Source of the DNA: Vicia villosa
Lineage: Eukaryota; Streptophyta; Magnoliopsida; Fabales; Fabaceae
Direction of reading: 5' to 3'
DNA length: 64,000 bases
Assembly: GCF_029867415.1 (NCBI RefSeq)
Contig: NC_081181.1
Coordinates: forward strand, 121,349,183-121,413,182
Within the stretch, counting starts at the first letter, position 1. Each line of letters begins with the position of its first letter. This document shows, one piece after another, positions 44,714-55,614 of the stretch. A program made the translations under genes and the position numbers. The notes beneath the pieces were generated by a model, which ran no database searches, was not told where the DNA came from, and was given only the letters and a program-made list of their open reading frames with translations.

Positions 44714-45176
44714 GACCTGGGGCAATAAAGGGACAGTTTAATTTTAATGATTGATTAGACCGCGTTTGATATTCCAAAGAGAAGTTATGGCTTCCGTCGT
44801 TTCCCGCCCTTGGAAGTTGAGATGGAATCATGAAAAACTGGTGCACGCACGTCTTAAAGAGATGTTTTGAAGAAAGTGACGTCATCATTTAATGATGGTT
44901 ACGACTAAGGGAGTAGAAACGTCAAGTCTAGGCTAAAAGGGGTGCGAAGGATAGTCAGGTCACGTGCTTACATTTATTAAGATTACTGTGGCAATAAAAA
45001 TATATTTTGGCAAGATTTGAAGAAATTGCTAGAGTGTTACTCATGATCATTGCAAAATGAAATAAATGGGTAAATTGAAAGACAAAAGGTGCGCATATGT
45101 ATATTATTCCTGGAGGAATTCGATTACAAAGCAAAAGAAGTGCGCATCACAAAATAAAGTACAAGGTTCGAAATGA
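44714..45176. other. Spacer between the two antisense genes
   Basis: No ORF of note on either strand. It must hold the 3' end of antisense gene 1 and the upstream promoter of antisense gene 2. Confidence 0.5.
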
Positions 45177-46241
45177 TTAATTGAAATCCCTGGGAAGATG
45201 GTCTCTTATCTTCGAATACTGAACCTCCCATGAAGACATGCGAAGTTCAATCAAAGCCCGTTGTTTCTTCAATTCTTCGATTTCGGGTACTAGTTTCTGC
45301 GCAGCTTCGAAATGCTGGATTCCTAAATGTGCAACTTCAATCAATTCTTGCTCACTGATTTGTTGAATTGTTGCCTTACGAGATTCAGCCTCTTTTATCT
45401 TCTCTTCAAGCTTAATAATTTCCTGCTTCCAGGATTTGATATTCTGCTCACATTCGTCACACTCTTTTTGTATCTCTGAGCGTTTAAGCTTGAGAGCATC
45501 ACCCTTCTTCGTCGCATCAGTAGCAGCTTTCCAAGATGAACTATGAGAAGCCACCTTTGTAGTAAGTTGTTCATCAACATTTCGACGTCGAAGAATGTTT
45601 GACTGAAGCTGTTCGATCAAAGAACCCAGCAAAACAATCACCTCTGAGACTTCTGTTGAAACCAGAAGCAGATCCACCTTTTTCAAAAGTTGATTCAAGC
45701 TATGACCTTTGGTAGGATTCTTACTAAGAATTTCGACAAGGTTGGTTTCGAAGAACTTTTCCTTTATCTGATGAAGAAGACCAGAAGTATCCTCTTTGTC
45801 ACCAGATTCTGTCTGAACAGCGAGAAGTTTCGAGCTCAGAGGACGAAATATTATCAATATTCATCATGGCCTTGAGGAAGCTGAGAGGATCAGTTTGCTT
45901 AAGTTGCTCCAAATCTGAAGGGGTAGGCTTTGTTAGGGCAGGCGTCGAAGTAGTTTCAGGAGAAACTATGGTCCCAAAGGGTGAAGTTTCGTGAGGACCA
46001 CCTGTGGCTAACTTGGAGGTTTCCTCCATAGCATCTTGTTCAGATACAGTATCCTCACTACCAGTTGGGTGACCAGCTGCATTGTTACTACCTGAACATT
46101 GTCGATCTGCTCCCATATTTTCACTTTTGTGGGTAGGTGGAGAATCATTAGTTGAATGGCTTTCTTTGACTGCTGCTGTAGGAATGATAGTCGCAAGAGG
46201 CTGAGCGTCTTCGACAACTGGAGAAAGCACGTGAGATTTGT

Positions 46242-46320
46242 CTGCATGGAGTAATTAGAACATATTATGGTGGGAAGGTTGCAAGAAATCTCGTTGCCAT
46301 AAGAAAGAACATGCGCTTAC
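46242..46320 (-). other. Intron 4 of antisense gene 1
   Basis: GTAAGC...ATGCAG, phase 1, joining LDNLQ to a split Asp codon and KSHVLSPVVED. Confidence 0.7.
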
Positions 46321-46390
46321 CTTGGAGATTATCAAGGTCAATAGTGAGGGTGAAGGCTTTGAGATCAGAAGTGGCTGTGCCAACATCATC

Positions 46391-46470
46391 CTACAATCAT
46401 AAGGTAAAACGTTAACTTAATTGTATAAGTTAAAGTCTATAAAGATGATTATGTTGTGAAATCCAAATAC
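46391..46470 (-). other. Intron 3 of antisense gene 1
   Basis: GTATTT...TTGTAG, phase 0, joining DNIPTK to DDVGTATSD. Confidence 0.7.
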
Positions 46471-46737
46471 CTTGGTTGGAATGTTATCTGGACTCGAGTT
46501 GTGGCTCTCTACAACAAGAACGTTACTACCACCTTTTAAAGGTGACTCTTCAGAAGATACCTTTTCACTCGGTGACGTAATTTTCGAAGACCCAGACCCC
46601 CTTTCTTTTCCTAAAGGAGTGACGGCCTTCTGTTTTTTCTTTTGGGCTTGTCTGGTTCGAGGAGGAGATTTGTCGTCGTCGTCTGAAACGACTATTTGAG
46701 AAGCTTTTCGCTTCGAATATGTCGGAGGCTTCGAGCT

Positions 46738-46809
46738 CTGAAAATGGAGATTGAGTAAAGTGAGTATGATTTACAAGATATACAAGCGGAATATAAAGTA
46801 TGTATATAC
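46738..46809 (-). other. Intron 2 of antisense gene 1
   Basis: GTATAT...TTTCAG, phase 0, joining DKKPT to SSKPPTYSKRK. Confidence 0.7.
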
Positions 46810-46922
46810 CGTGGGTTTCTTATCAGTGGTGATAGAGTCACTCCCACTTGTCTTGTTGCTCTTCGAAACTTCAGAAGCTTTCTGCGCAGGGATTTCTTTG
46901 ATCTTTCTCTTTCGAGTAACAG

Positions 46923-46994
46923 CTGCAAGTAAAATTGGAATCAGTGTTTCAGTAGAAAAGGAAAAGCTAGTCGAAAGAATGTCTAAACCCAAAC
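46923..46994 (-). other. Intron 1 of antisense gene 1
   Basis: 72 bases, GTTTGG...TTGCAG, with phase-1 flanks (GAA-G | CT). Because it is a multiple of three and has no stop, the frame is open even unspliced. Confidence 0.65.
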
Positions 46995-49187
46995 CTTCAG
47001 GTATTGGAGTCAAGACACGAACATGTTCAAGATCTATATGGAGATGTCCTTTGAAAGTATCCAGGGTATGCTTAGTCGGGACCACTCGTTCAACGTGTTT
47101 TTTAGTTTGTTCTTGAAGAATTTTAAAAGTATTCCCACACACGAACCAGTCTGGGAAAGGAGGGCTCAAAGCCACACCAAAAGCAGCGTTTCGCAGTGGA
47201 GGGAATTTTGGAGGATTAAGTTTGAAAGCCACTTCATAACGCAGTTCTGGTCGAACAGATGGGGGCAGTTTCAACTTATCCAGTTTAGCAGAAAACTTTT
47301 CACGTAAAACAACTGCAGCTTCACGAACGGTCCGACTAAGATCATCAGGCCTGTAAATAGTTTCAAAGAATTTTTGAAAAGCTTGTATTTCTTTAATATG
47401 AGTCGAAGTACCTTTGTGAAAGTTTTCCTGCACATCAGCAAAAGCTTCAGTTAGTTCTCGAGTAAGGCTTTCAGCATCGAAGATTTGCATGGTGTAGTAA
47501 TCTGTCCACCATTGTTGGAAATCTGGAGTAGAATAAAAGGCAGGTTCGAAAGGAATGGGGGAAAGATAGGCAACACCAGCGTATCTGGCAATTTTGGACT
47601 CGCATTCTTCTTCAGTTAGATCTAAAGTGTATAGACACATGTGGTTCCTTTTGTCATATAAGCATTTGGGTTTCACCTGGACTAATCCAAACTGTCTTGA
47701 TACAAGATTTGGTTGGTAGCCAAGAAGAACACATTGGCCCTTGGAGGGTCGAAGTCGGTGATAGAATAGCCTTGGAGTGAGAAAAGCTTCCCAAATGGTC
47801 ATGGATTCCACCTCCTGATCCTGAGACATTGCTGGAAACTTTCGAGTGAACCATTCAGGACCCACTGTCCTGTTTACGAATGGAGCCATCGAAGGGATGA
47901 ATTGATAACGTTGGGCGAACATCATGGTATATGCTAAAAAATGTTCGCGAAGCTTCCCAGTCTCTTCTTTTGGAGTGAGCAGAGCCAACCGTGTTCCTTC
48001 TGCAGTTCGATTTTTTATGTTGGGATCTTCGTTGACAATACCTCGAAATGGGAGGTAAGCTTCTAAAGTAGCATTGAGCCACAGTTGCAGAAACCAGAAA
48101 GGACCAGCAAAGAGCAGGGATCCTGATTTATAGCTCTTAACGAGGTCTGTTGCCTCACCGAGGTTTTCATAGAGGAATCCTAAAATTAATTGGCTTAGGT
48201 TTAATCTTTTGCCAGCATGTAGCTGATTAGCCATACAAAGGTACCTCTTTGCTACCTGTATAGACCTAGAACAGAAAACGCACCTCGAAAGCCATAGCGC
48301 CAGAAAAGCAATATGTTCTTCGTCTGAAACTACCGCATTTGCTTCGTCATGGTATTTTTGGATAAAAGCAGTATAAGTAACTGTCGCTTCGTTAAAATTA
48401 ATGGTATCAGTATCCATGACATTGGGATCGAAGGTTTCTCCAGTTGGTCGAAGCCCTGTGATAGCGGCTACGTCAAAAAGGGTGGGAGTGACCATTCCAC
48501 ACGGAAGATGGAAAGTATTATGGGAAGCATCCCAGAAGTGGACTGACGCTACTAACATGGTTTGGTTATATTCTAGACCTGTTTTAGATAATTTAATTAG
48601 GTCATAAATCCCTAATTGTTCCCAGAAAGATGCCTTTTGCGTTTCTACCCTTGCTAACCAGGCATAGTACAATTCAGGGTCCTTTGCTAAAGGGATGGAC
48701 CTAAAGACTTTCACAAAATTGGTTACATAGTTTAACCTAATTTTCTCTAAGGTTGAAAGGGTCGCAGTCGAAGTTTCTTCTGCACCGGTAGGATCTGTTA
48801 AGATGGGACGACCATCTTCATCTATCTTATTCTTGCTAACTAGAGGCCTAGTTTTATAGTAAGCAGGAAAGAATTTATTCAGAAAGGAGTTAGTTTCTCC
48901 TGGTAAAGGACCCATGAAGGCATGATTTTTTCCAGAAAGTTCAAAGGGAATGATTACCTGAGAAGCATAAATGGCGCGCACTTCTGCAGTATTTGGGTTT
49001 GGTATGTACTCTTGATCCCCCATCTGTGTAGATTTTTGAAGTTTCAAAGCTGGTTGAAGAACGTTTGAGGAAGACGCCATGAGTAAGTTTGATTTTGGAA
49101 ATGGGTTTGAATATAACCAGAAACGTTCTTTTCTGTGGAAAGAATGAGGAAATAGAGGTGAAAGTTATATGAAGGTAAGAGTTCAGG

Positions 49188-49195
49188 TATTTAAA
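49188..49195 (-). promoter_or_regulatory. TATA-like box of antisense gene 1
   Basis: Minus-strand TTTAAATA, about 110 bases upstream of ATG 49080 and outside the 3' LTR. The sequence matches the TTTAAATAA before the copia ORF at 1473. Confidence 0.55.
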
Positions 49196-49514
49196 GGTTT
49201 AACGGAAACCCTTTCAAATCTTTTGGGTAAAAGCCAAGAGACACGCGACAGGCGTTGATTTAATCCAACGGCGGTCGAATAGTTCTTAGCTTCACTCCTA
49301 GTATATAGGAGTAATGATCATGAAGTAAGACCAGAACGTGGGAATGTAATTTATGAGTAGACATCTTTGAAAATGACAAGACGTTTTGGAAACAGAGTCA
49401 TAAATGATTATGACGTCAGTCAATGGTCTCGGAACTCTAAAAAACGAAATCTTGTTATAGCAAGAAACGCCTATTTCTCTTGTTTTTCGAAACAGGCATT
49501 TATTGGGGGCAATT
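49196..49514. other. Upstream region of antisense gene 1 and polypurine tract
   Basis: No ORF. It ends with TTATTGGGGGCAAT (49501-49514), the sense-strand polypurine tract of the Tat-lineage element. Confidence 0.6.
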
Positions 49515-50457
49515 TGTTAGCTGAAGATTTTGTTTGAGAAGAATGTCCTTCGAAGATTTGGAATTTAAAGGAAGATGGTTACTGATGATCATCTTTGAAG
49601 ATAAAAATGATGCTTCGAGAATGATGTTTAAGTTGGAACAAAGAAAGTGAGCGCCGAAGCTAAATTCGAAAAGAATAGTCTTTGAGACTTAAACATTTTT
49701 TGCGAAATATGCGAAGTACTGAAGCTTAGCGTGTTTTCGTGGCATTCTCGATTCTGATTATGTTGCCACGCGTCGAAGGGAGATTCAGGCGGGATGATTT
49801 GAATTTCGAAATAGTTTATGTAACCGCACAAAGACAAATGGCATCCCTGGATTTTCTGTGGGCAACATGGCATTAGATTAGTGTAGGACCGTTAGGGTCG
49901 AAACTAGTATAAATAAGGGTCTTAATGTTAGGATTCCGTGTGTTCATTTTGTACAAATCACTCACATATTACTCAAGTATCAAGTGTTAAGAGAAAGAGT
50001 TTGCTGAGAAATGTACGTATGACACCAACACCAATTTAAATACATGTGTATTTTTCTCTTTATTCAAGTATCTTTCGATATTACTGCCTTTCATTTACTT
50101 TATGCCATTTATATTCCTACACTTGTTACTTTCATGTCATTTAATTTTCGAAGCATTTAACTTCTCTGCACTTTAAGATTCTTGCACTTTTACAGTTTTG
50201 TCTTATGTTTTATTTTTAACTTACCCTTCGCTGATGTTATATTTACGTGTATAACAAGGTGATTGCTAATCTTTATTTCTTTGATTAAGTATTTCTTATT
50301 TCGAGACACACCAATCATAGACATAATTCGAACTATCATGAATAACAACCTTTTTGACTATGTCCTAGGATCAATCTAGTCGATCCTGCGAGTAACCAAA
50401 TCATATTTATTATAGTTTGGAAGACTAGCGGTTGTTTACCGGAAATCACCGTAAACA
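49515..50457 (+). repeat. 3' LTR of the Tat-lineage element
   Basis: 943 bases; lacks 13 bases present in the 5' LTR (GGCTACTGATGGC-type segment near 34948) but is otherwise almost identical. Ends GTAAACA, followed by the GGTAG duplication. Confidence 0.9.
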
Positions 50458-50462
50458 GGTAG

Positions 50463-52155
50463 GAATGTGGGGAAATTTGCATGTCAAGGGTTTAGATTGA
50501 GCTAATGCGATGCATGCTTGATTTAATGACAAGATTATGTTTTATGAGTATGATATGTACCTTGGATCATTGTTGCATGTTTGATTTTCGTTGGGATTAA
50601 ATGAATGATGCTGGGAATCAATTAGAGGGGTTTGGGTCTGGTTTAGAACTCTTAAAATGCAGAGTTTTTGGGTCTGTCAGCGATGTAACCGGTTACATGG
50701 TTGATGTAACCGGTTACATGTGTGAAAAAGGGTGAAAGACGCAGTTTTTGGGTAATGTAACCGGTTACATGATTCATGTAACCCGTTACATCACTGTTTG
50801 GGCAGATTTTCCAAAACTTCGAAAATTCATAACTTTTGCGTCGTAAGTCCGTTTCGCGCAAACTTTATATCGTTGGAAAGCTAGTAACATGTACTATCTA
50901 ATGAAATAGGTACCCAAACCAGAATATTGACTTAATAATATTTGAACATGCGATGTCGTATATGATCATGAATATGCTAATGCAACTACTATTAATTGTT
51001 CCTTAATGCTTTTATGAATGCAATGTGATGGAACATGAAAACGTGTTGATGTCCAGTGTTTCAATTAAGCATTCGGATTTGTTTGTCTTATATGACTTTG
51101 CGCTTGTTATTCTTGTGTATACTTGAATCGAAGCGGGCCAGGGGCTAGGTTGGGAACATGACTCCGACCTTGTGGTCAATGGAGTGTCCCGGACTTTGTG
51201 GTCCATGTTATAGCTCGATCTTATGATCATTGGGGCTCACACCTGAGCTACCGTTGCAGTGTGCTCGTGAGTGCCGTACGGGGCTTCTTACTCACTTGGC
51301 GTTAACACACTTGCGTGCTCGGTATGGTGGGGTTATGTGGCCACGTAGGCTAATACATAATCGGTAACTCACCTCTAGTGAAGTCAAGTAGACTAAGCAC
51401 TAGGCTTTCGCCCGGTGGGCTCATGTGTCAAGACGATGGTTCAGTACTTGGTGTGAACACATGTGCGTAAAGGTGGTTACCGGGACAATGATTCCATTTC
51501 GGCTAATGTCATCTCGCGGCCAAATAGGCTTGTGCGAACCCGCTTAACTATTCTTGCAGTGGGCTTGTACGAGTCTCTTGGCAATAGGCATGGGTGTAAC
51601 TCATCGAGGGTGTGTATTTTATAACCTAGTCGAGGCATTAACGCGCTTCTGGATTCCCCGTACATGGGTATGGGTTTGCATACTTGTTTGTTATGCAAAT
51701 GTGTATTTGTGATATGATGACTCATATGGTGGACGATTCGTGTGTTTGCTCCGTACTTGTACCGGATGTGAGGATAACCCCGAATCAATGGTGGATTCGG
51801 TTTGTTGATGCATGTACCCTGTAGAACCGAGTGGACCCATAGGATAGGAGGACTCACTGAGATTTAGTAATCTCACCCCAATAAACTTATATTTTTTTCA
51901 AGTGTAGTTTAGTAGCGATTGGTCAGTAGCAGGATTGGACTGAAGACTTGGAAATGGTGATGGCTCGGAGACCTCGTCAGATCTCACATTCCGCTGTGCA
52001 AGATCCATTGAAGACTCATGTATTATGCTTCTTAGTAGAATTTCATGTTGTATTTCATATGGATCAAATATTGTACCTTGACTTGTGTATGTACCCGATA
52101 TCAATTTTAACGTTTCATGCATAATATACTAGTCAGTTATGTATGGGGTGTTACA
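50463..52155 (+). repeat. 5' LTR of element B, second piece
   Basis: Matches 56070-57762. It contains the palindrome array at 50683-50791 and ends GGTGTTACA. ORFs on its minus strand, such as 51477-51857, are shared by both LTRs and have no recognisable product. Confidence 0.9.
50683..50791. promoter_or_regulatory. Palindrome array in LTR B
   Basis: ATGTAACCGGTTACAT starts at 50683, 50704, 50755 and 50776 (the fourth has one mismatch): steps of 21, 51 and 21. In the 3' LTR the starts are 56290, 56311, 56362 and 56383, the same steps. Confidence 0.9.
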
Positions 52156-55100
52156 GTTGGTATTAGAGCAGGTCGATTCTCGGCCGAGCCATGAGACATC
52201 ACTAGTAATTCCTTTATTCCTCACATGTGTGTGTTGCTAACCTGATTTTACTGGTATCTCACTTAGTCGTTGAACTTGATCAACTCATCGACTGAGTGTG
52301 AGACAGTAGAACTACGGTAGAGCCGCCACGAGGACTCGTAAACCTGTAAGTATCGTGAACCCAAGTAGCAAGGATTGGTTGGGTGGTGAATTGTATATGG
52401 AAGCTGGATTTATTGGACGACGTAAGTAGAAGGGATGTTGGAGTTGCCAGACTTAAGAGGAGCGTTTGACGCAAAGGAGTAATAGTCGAGCTGTCAAGTG
52501 GGATTGAGACAACTGGAATTTTTAATGTTTGCCTGGACGGACTGGAACCTTCTCTAAGTCTCGGTAATAGCAAGGGAAAACCAGACAGGATTGAGAAAGA
52601 GCCTTCTAAGTGAAATTCTCCGACAGTGTTGAGCTGGGAATTAGTAGGATTCAGTACCGATGATGCTGCTAGTGTTAGGTGTGACTGGTGAGCTGATAGA
52701 ACAGAATAACCTTTGGAAAATTAGGACAGAGGAGTCAGACCCTTCTGATTGCGCTAGTACGGACAGTAACTGGATGGACGAAGTATTAGATCCTGGTCCA
52801 ACTTGAAGTACCCTAAGCGAGAGTAGTTACATAGTAAGGGTTGGTGGAATGTACGAGTGTGGTAGCTTACGATTGGGCGAGGCTTGAATACCCGGTCGAT
52901 AGAAGAGGATGAATACTTCTGTTCTTATCATTTTATATTTAAGTTCTAGAACTACGCTAGATGGAAGATGAAATAATGTACAAGCGTGAAATGCAGTAAC
53001 CAAGTTCTTGTTCGTTATGGTTCGTCTGACCCCGAGTGAAGCCATAGAACTACGCTTGGCGTTGGGCGTTCATCCGAGTAAGAACTAAGATCTATCTGGA
53101 ACGTCAGCAGGATGATCGCAGTTGCGTCGGTTGTTAGGAACCATAGTATTCCTATCTGAACTGAATTATCCTTGGAATCTCATGTATGTGTGGGACGAGT
53201 GGGTACGCGCACTGCATGGTAATCCGAAGTTGAACTTCAAATCTTCGTGCTTGCCGTTTTGGCTTTCCGAGTAAGTAAACCTTGGTGTGTAGCACTCTCA
53301 GGTTTTAGCATCCTGAGGAGTGTGATTCGAAGGACTTGAGGAACGATGAACCTGTTGGAGGCCTGTTCAGACACTTGTCGGTTGCAACTATAGGATACGC
53401 GTGGGGATCATTATACGCCACTAAGGTAGGTTACCTGAATACACGGCCTCGGAGTTGGACCACCATGTTGGTACTACCAGACGGGTATAATGCCACAGTA
53501 TCGCTATCGTGCACAAGATGCGTGAGTCATCCTTTTTCCAACATGTGTGGGACAAAGGTGATCTGAAGCTCAAGGTAGAATTCTGATTTGGCACTTGTGA
53601 GATGCAGATCCAGACTCTCATAAGGTATGTGGGATAAGGATCCATACGTCGCGCTCGATAGTAGAGGAATAACTAGACAGGCGATGGTGTGATGGGTCAA
53701 GATTCGATACTATGCTTATTGAGACTCTGAATGATCGTGCTCGCACGAGTTAGAGTCAGATTATACCTTGCAGACGTTCTCATTTCATGAAGTGTTAAGT
53801 TGGCAATTTTGCATGAGTGTCTAGAGTGGGACTCATGTGCGGTCATGATATTCTGGTCAGCATGGTGAGTGGCTATCATGTACCATTGGCAACCGGTGAT
53901 GGAATATGCGAATTGTATCTTGGACTAGTTTTGATGTGTGACGTATCTGGTAGAGTGTCTGTAGATACTCTGAGTGAAGAAATGTCAATCTTGGTGAAGC
54001 ATGGACATCTTGGTTTGAGAAGTGCTAAGGAGTCCATAAGAGAGATGTTTGAAGTGAAAGTGCAATTTATTGCATTGTGACTACATTCTGACCGTTAGAA
54101 GCACTGCAATGAAGGATGCAGCCGCTGAGGAAGTCAGTTTAGTGTCAGATTCAGAGGTGGAATAGGCATTAGATGACGGTGTGAATGGAGTATGGCTATG
54201 GGAGGATTGCTATATCAGTAAGTCGCACGAGTTATCAGAGGTGATGCTACGCTAAGAGGATGAAGCCGTTTGGTTGGGAAGAAGTGATGTTGAATCGACA
54301 TAATTATAGTAAACTGCTATACATTATGAAGGGTTCGTTATATTAGTTAAGTAACAAGACTCGTTGGACGGGCAGACATAATGTTTTGTGCTGTGGGAAT
54401 CGATGGCGATAGATGAATTTCTAAGTCAGTGAGTATTTGGCTTTTGATGTTATGGAACCGAAACGTGGAACCAACTTGTGTTCAGTGGACCTGGTCCAAA
54501 TTGAGGGAATCATTAGTGACCTAATTTTGGAAATTTCTCATACTCGAGAAGTAGTCCTTGTTGAGGGTGTCTAAGGTTCTAACACGTATCTTAATGGCAC
54601 GAAATTACGAGAAGGAACCTTTGTTATTTAAGGATTGGGTAAGCTTGGTAAGGTAATGGAACTAAGTGAATTGTGGATATAACGTGACTCAGAGGATTTC
54701 AAAGTGTGTGACTTGTTGGAATCAGAGTAGTGCAACGGATCAAGGAAGAATCAGATAAGTCTGAGGTGGGAATGAACGGACTATTTCTAGGATTTTATGT
54801 TGGGATGAAAATATTTTCCTGAGGGAAATTGTCGAAGCAGCGTTTCGTTCATTCCAGTCTCTCGAGGATCCACCATAAATTGAGAGGTGTTGTCAATGGG
54901 TCAGCTTGGGAATACATTTTGTGGACGGCATGCGGTCCGATGTTCGTAGGTCATCAGTTTAGCTTGTAAGTCACAAGGGTTGGACATAGTATCGTGATTG
55001 CCGAAATACTGGAGGCTAGTGAGGACATTCAGTTGGCACAAGTTCTTTGTGATTATGCCTTGTGCACTATGATCGTGCAGGAAGACATGGACAATGGTTA

Positions 55101-55614
55101 CATGTCAGTTGTTGAATTTCGCCTCTCATCAGTAAAATCTTGTGCGAAGTTGTCGAATGTCAAGGCTATAGTTGCATGATGATTACACCTTTGTGGTTTA
55201 CGGTGACAGTTGTTATGTCTACATTGGAGTAAAGGTTAAAGTAAGGATATTCAGTTGTATAAGTAAAGGATATTTTTCCGAGAAGAGTGGATTGCTAGGG
55301 TTCTGGAGTCATGGATGTTCGGTGTAGATCGATAAAGGTCTAGGACCCTAGAAGGATCTTTTCCAGGTGTGTCAAGACGAAGTATCAGATTAGACGTGTT
55401 GCTTGAAGGTTAAGGTTTCTAATCATGTGTAGTGGGACGCAAGTATTTTTGACGGATTATGTTTCTCCGTATAGATGATCTTCAGATAGAGTAGTGAGAT
55501 TATCTAAAGAGGAATGTGAGTAACATTCTTTCCCTTGCTTGTATAGATATGAGGGGTTGGTTCTCATGGTGAACGGAAGGAATTCGAGGACGAATTCTAT
55601 TTAAGGGGGGAGAA
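52156..55614 (+). other. Internal region of element B, non-coding
   Basis: 3.46 kb with no frame above about 97 codons and no retrotransposon motifs. The primer site at 52158-52169 reads TGGTATTAGAGC, one base off the canonical tRNA-Met site. A polypurine tract AAGGGGGGAGAA (55603-55614) precedes the 3' LTR. Confidence 0.75.
52158..52169 (+). other. Primer-binding site of element B (one mismatch)
   Basis: TGGTATTAGAGC, with T in place of C at the seventh base compared with element A. Confidence 0.8.

Larger units (their letters stand above)
45177..49080 (-). pseudogene. Antisense gene 1, five-exon plant mobile domain (PMD)-like
   Basis: ATG 49080 starts MASSSNVLQPALK. Inferred exons: 49080-46995, 46922-46810, 46737-46471, 46390-46321 and 46241-45177. 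All four introns are GT-AG and the phases join without a stop. Exon 1 holds the PMD-like domain: FWEQLGIYDLIKLSK, NTFHLPCGMVTPTLFDVAAITGLRP split over residues ~190-215, and a long helical region. Exons 2-4 encode a basic/acidic Ser-rich linker (KRKIKEIPAQK, SDDDDKSPPRTRQ). Exon 5 ends in a ~120-aa coiled coil (KSWKQEIIKLEEKIKEAE). PMD proteins occur in plant transposons and as host nuclear proteins linked to silencing. One frameshift near 45820 in exon 5 breaks this copy. Known: PMD proteins are often transposon-borne. Inferred: this is a captured cellular-type gene. Confidence 0.8.
34855..50457 (+). mobile_element. Tat-lineage Ty3/gypsy element with antisense genes
   Basis: Complete 15.6-kb element with LTRs 34855-35810 (956) and 49515-50457 (943), flanked by a GGTAG duplication. 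Sense order: primer site, gag, protease, RT, RNase H, an added archaeal-type RNase H, integrase. The second RNase H is a Tat-lineage feature. After pol, two genes lie on the opposite strand (43847-44578 and 45177-49080), each with a TATA-like box. The sense frames carry several stops and frameshifts and the integrase lacks its catalytic Glu, so this copy is inactive. The LTRs are otherwise very similar, with a 13-base deletion in the 3' LTR. Confidence 0.9.

Noticed and set aside
50652..50861. 69-aa ORF with VTGY repeats, present in both B LTRs
   Set aside because: It is the translated ATGTAACCGGTTACAT palindrome array in an LTR, not a gene.
53817..54080. 87-aa ORF in the internal region of element B, examined as a gag or pol remnant
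   Set aside because: No gag, protease, RT or integrase motif could be seen; treated as chance.
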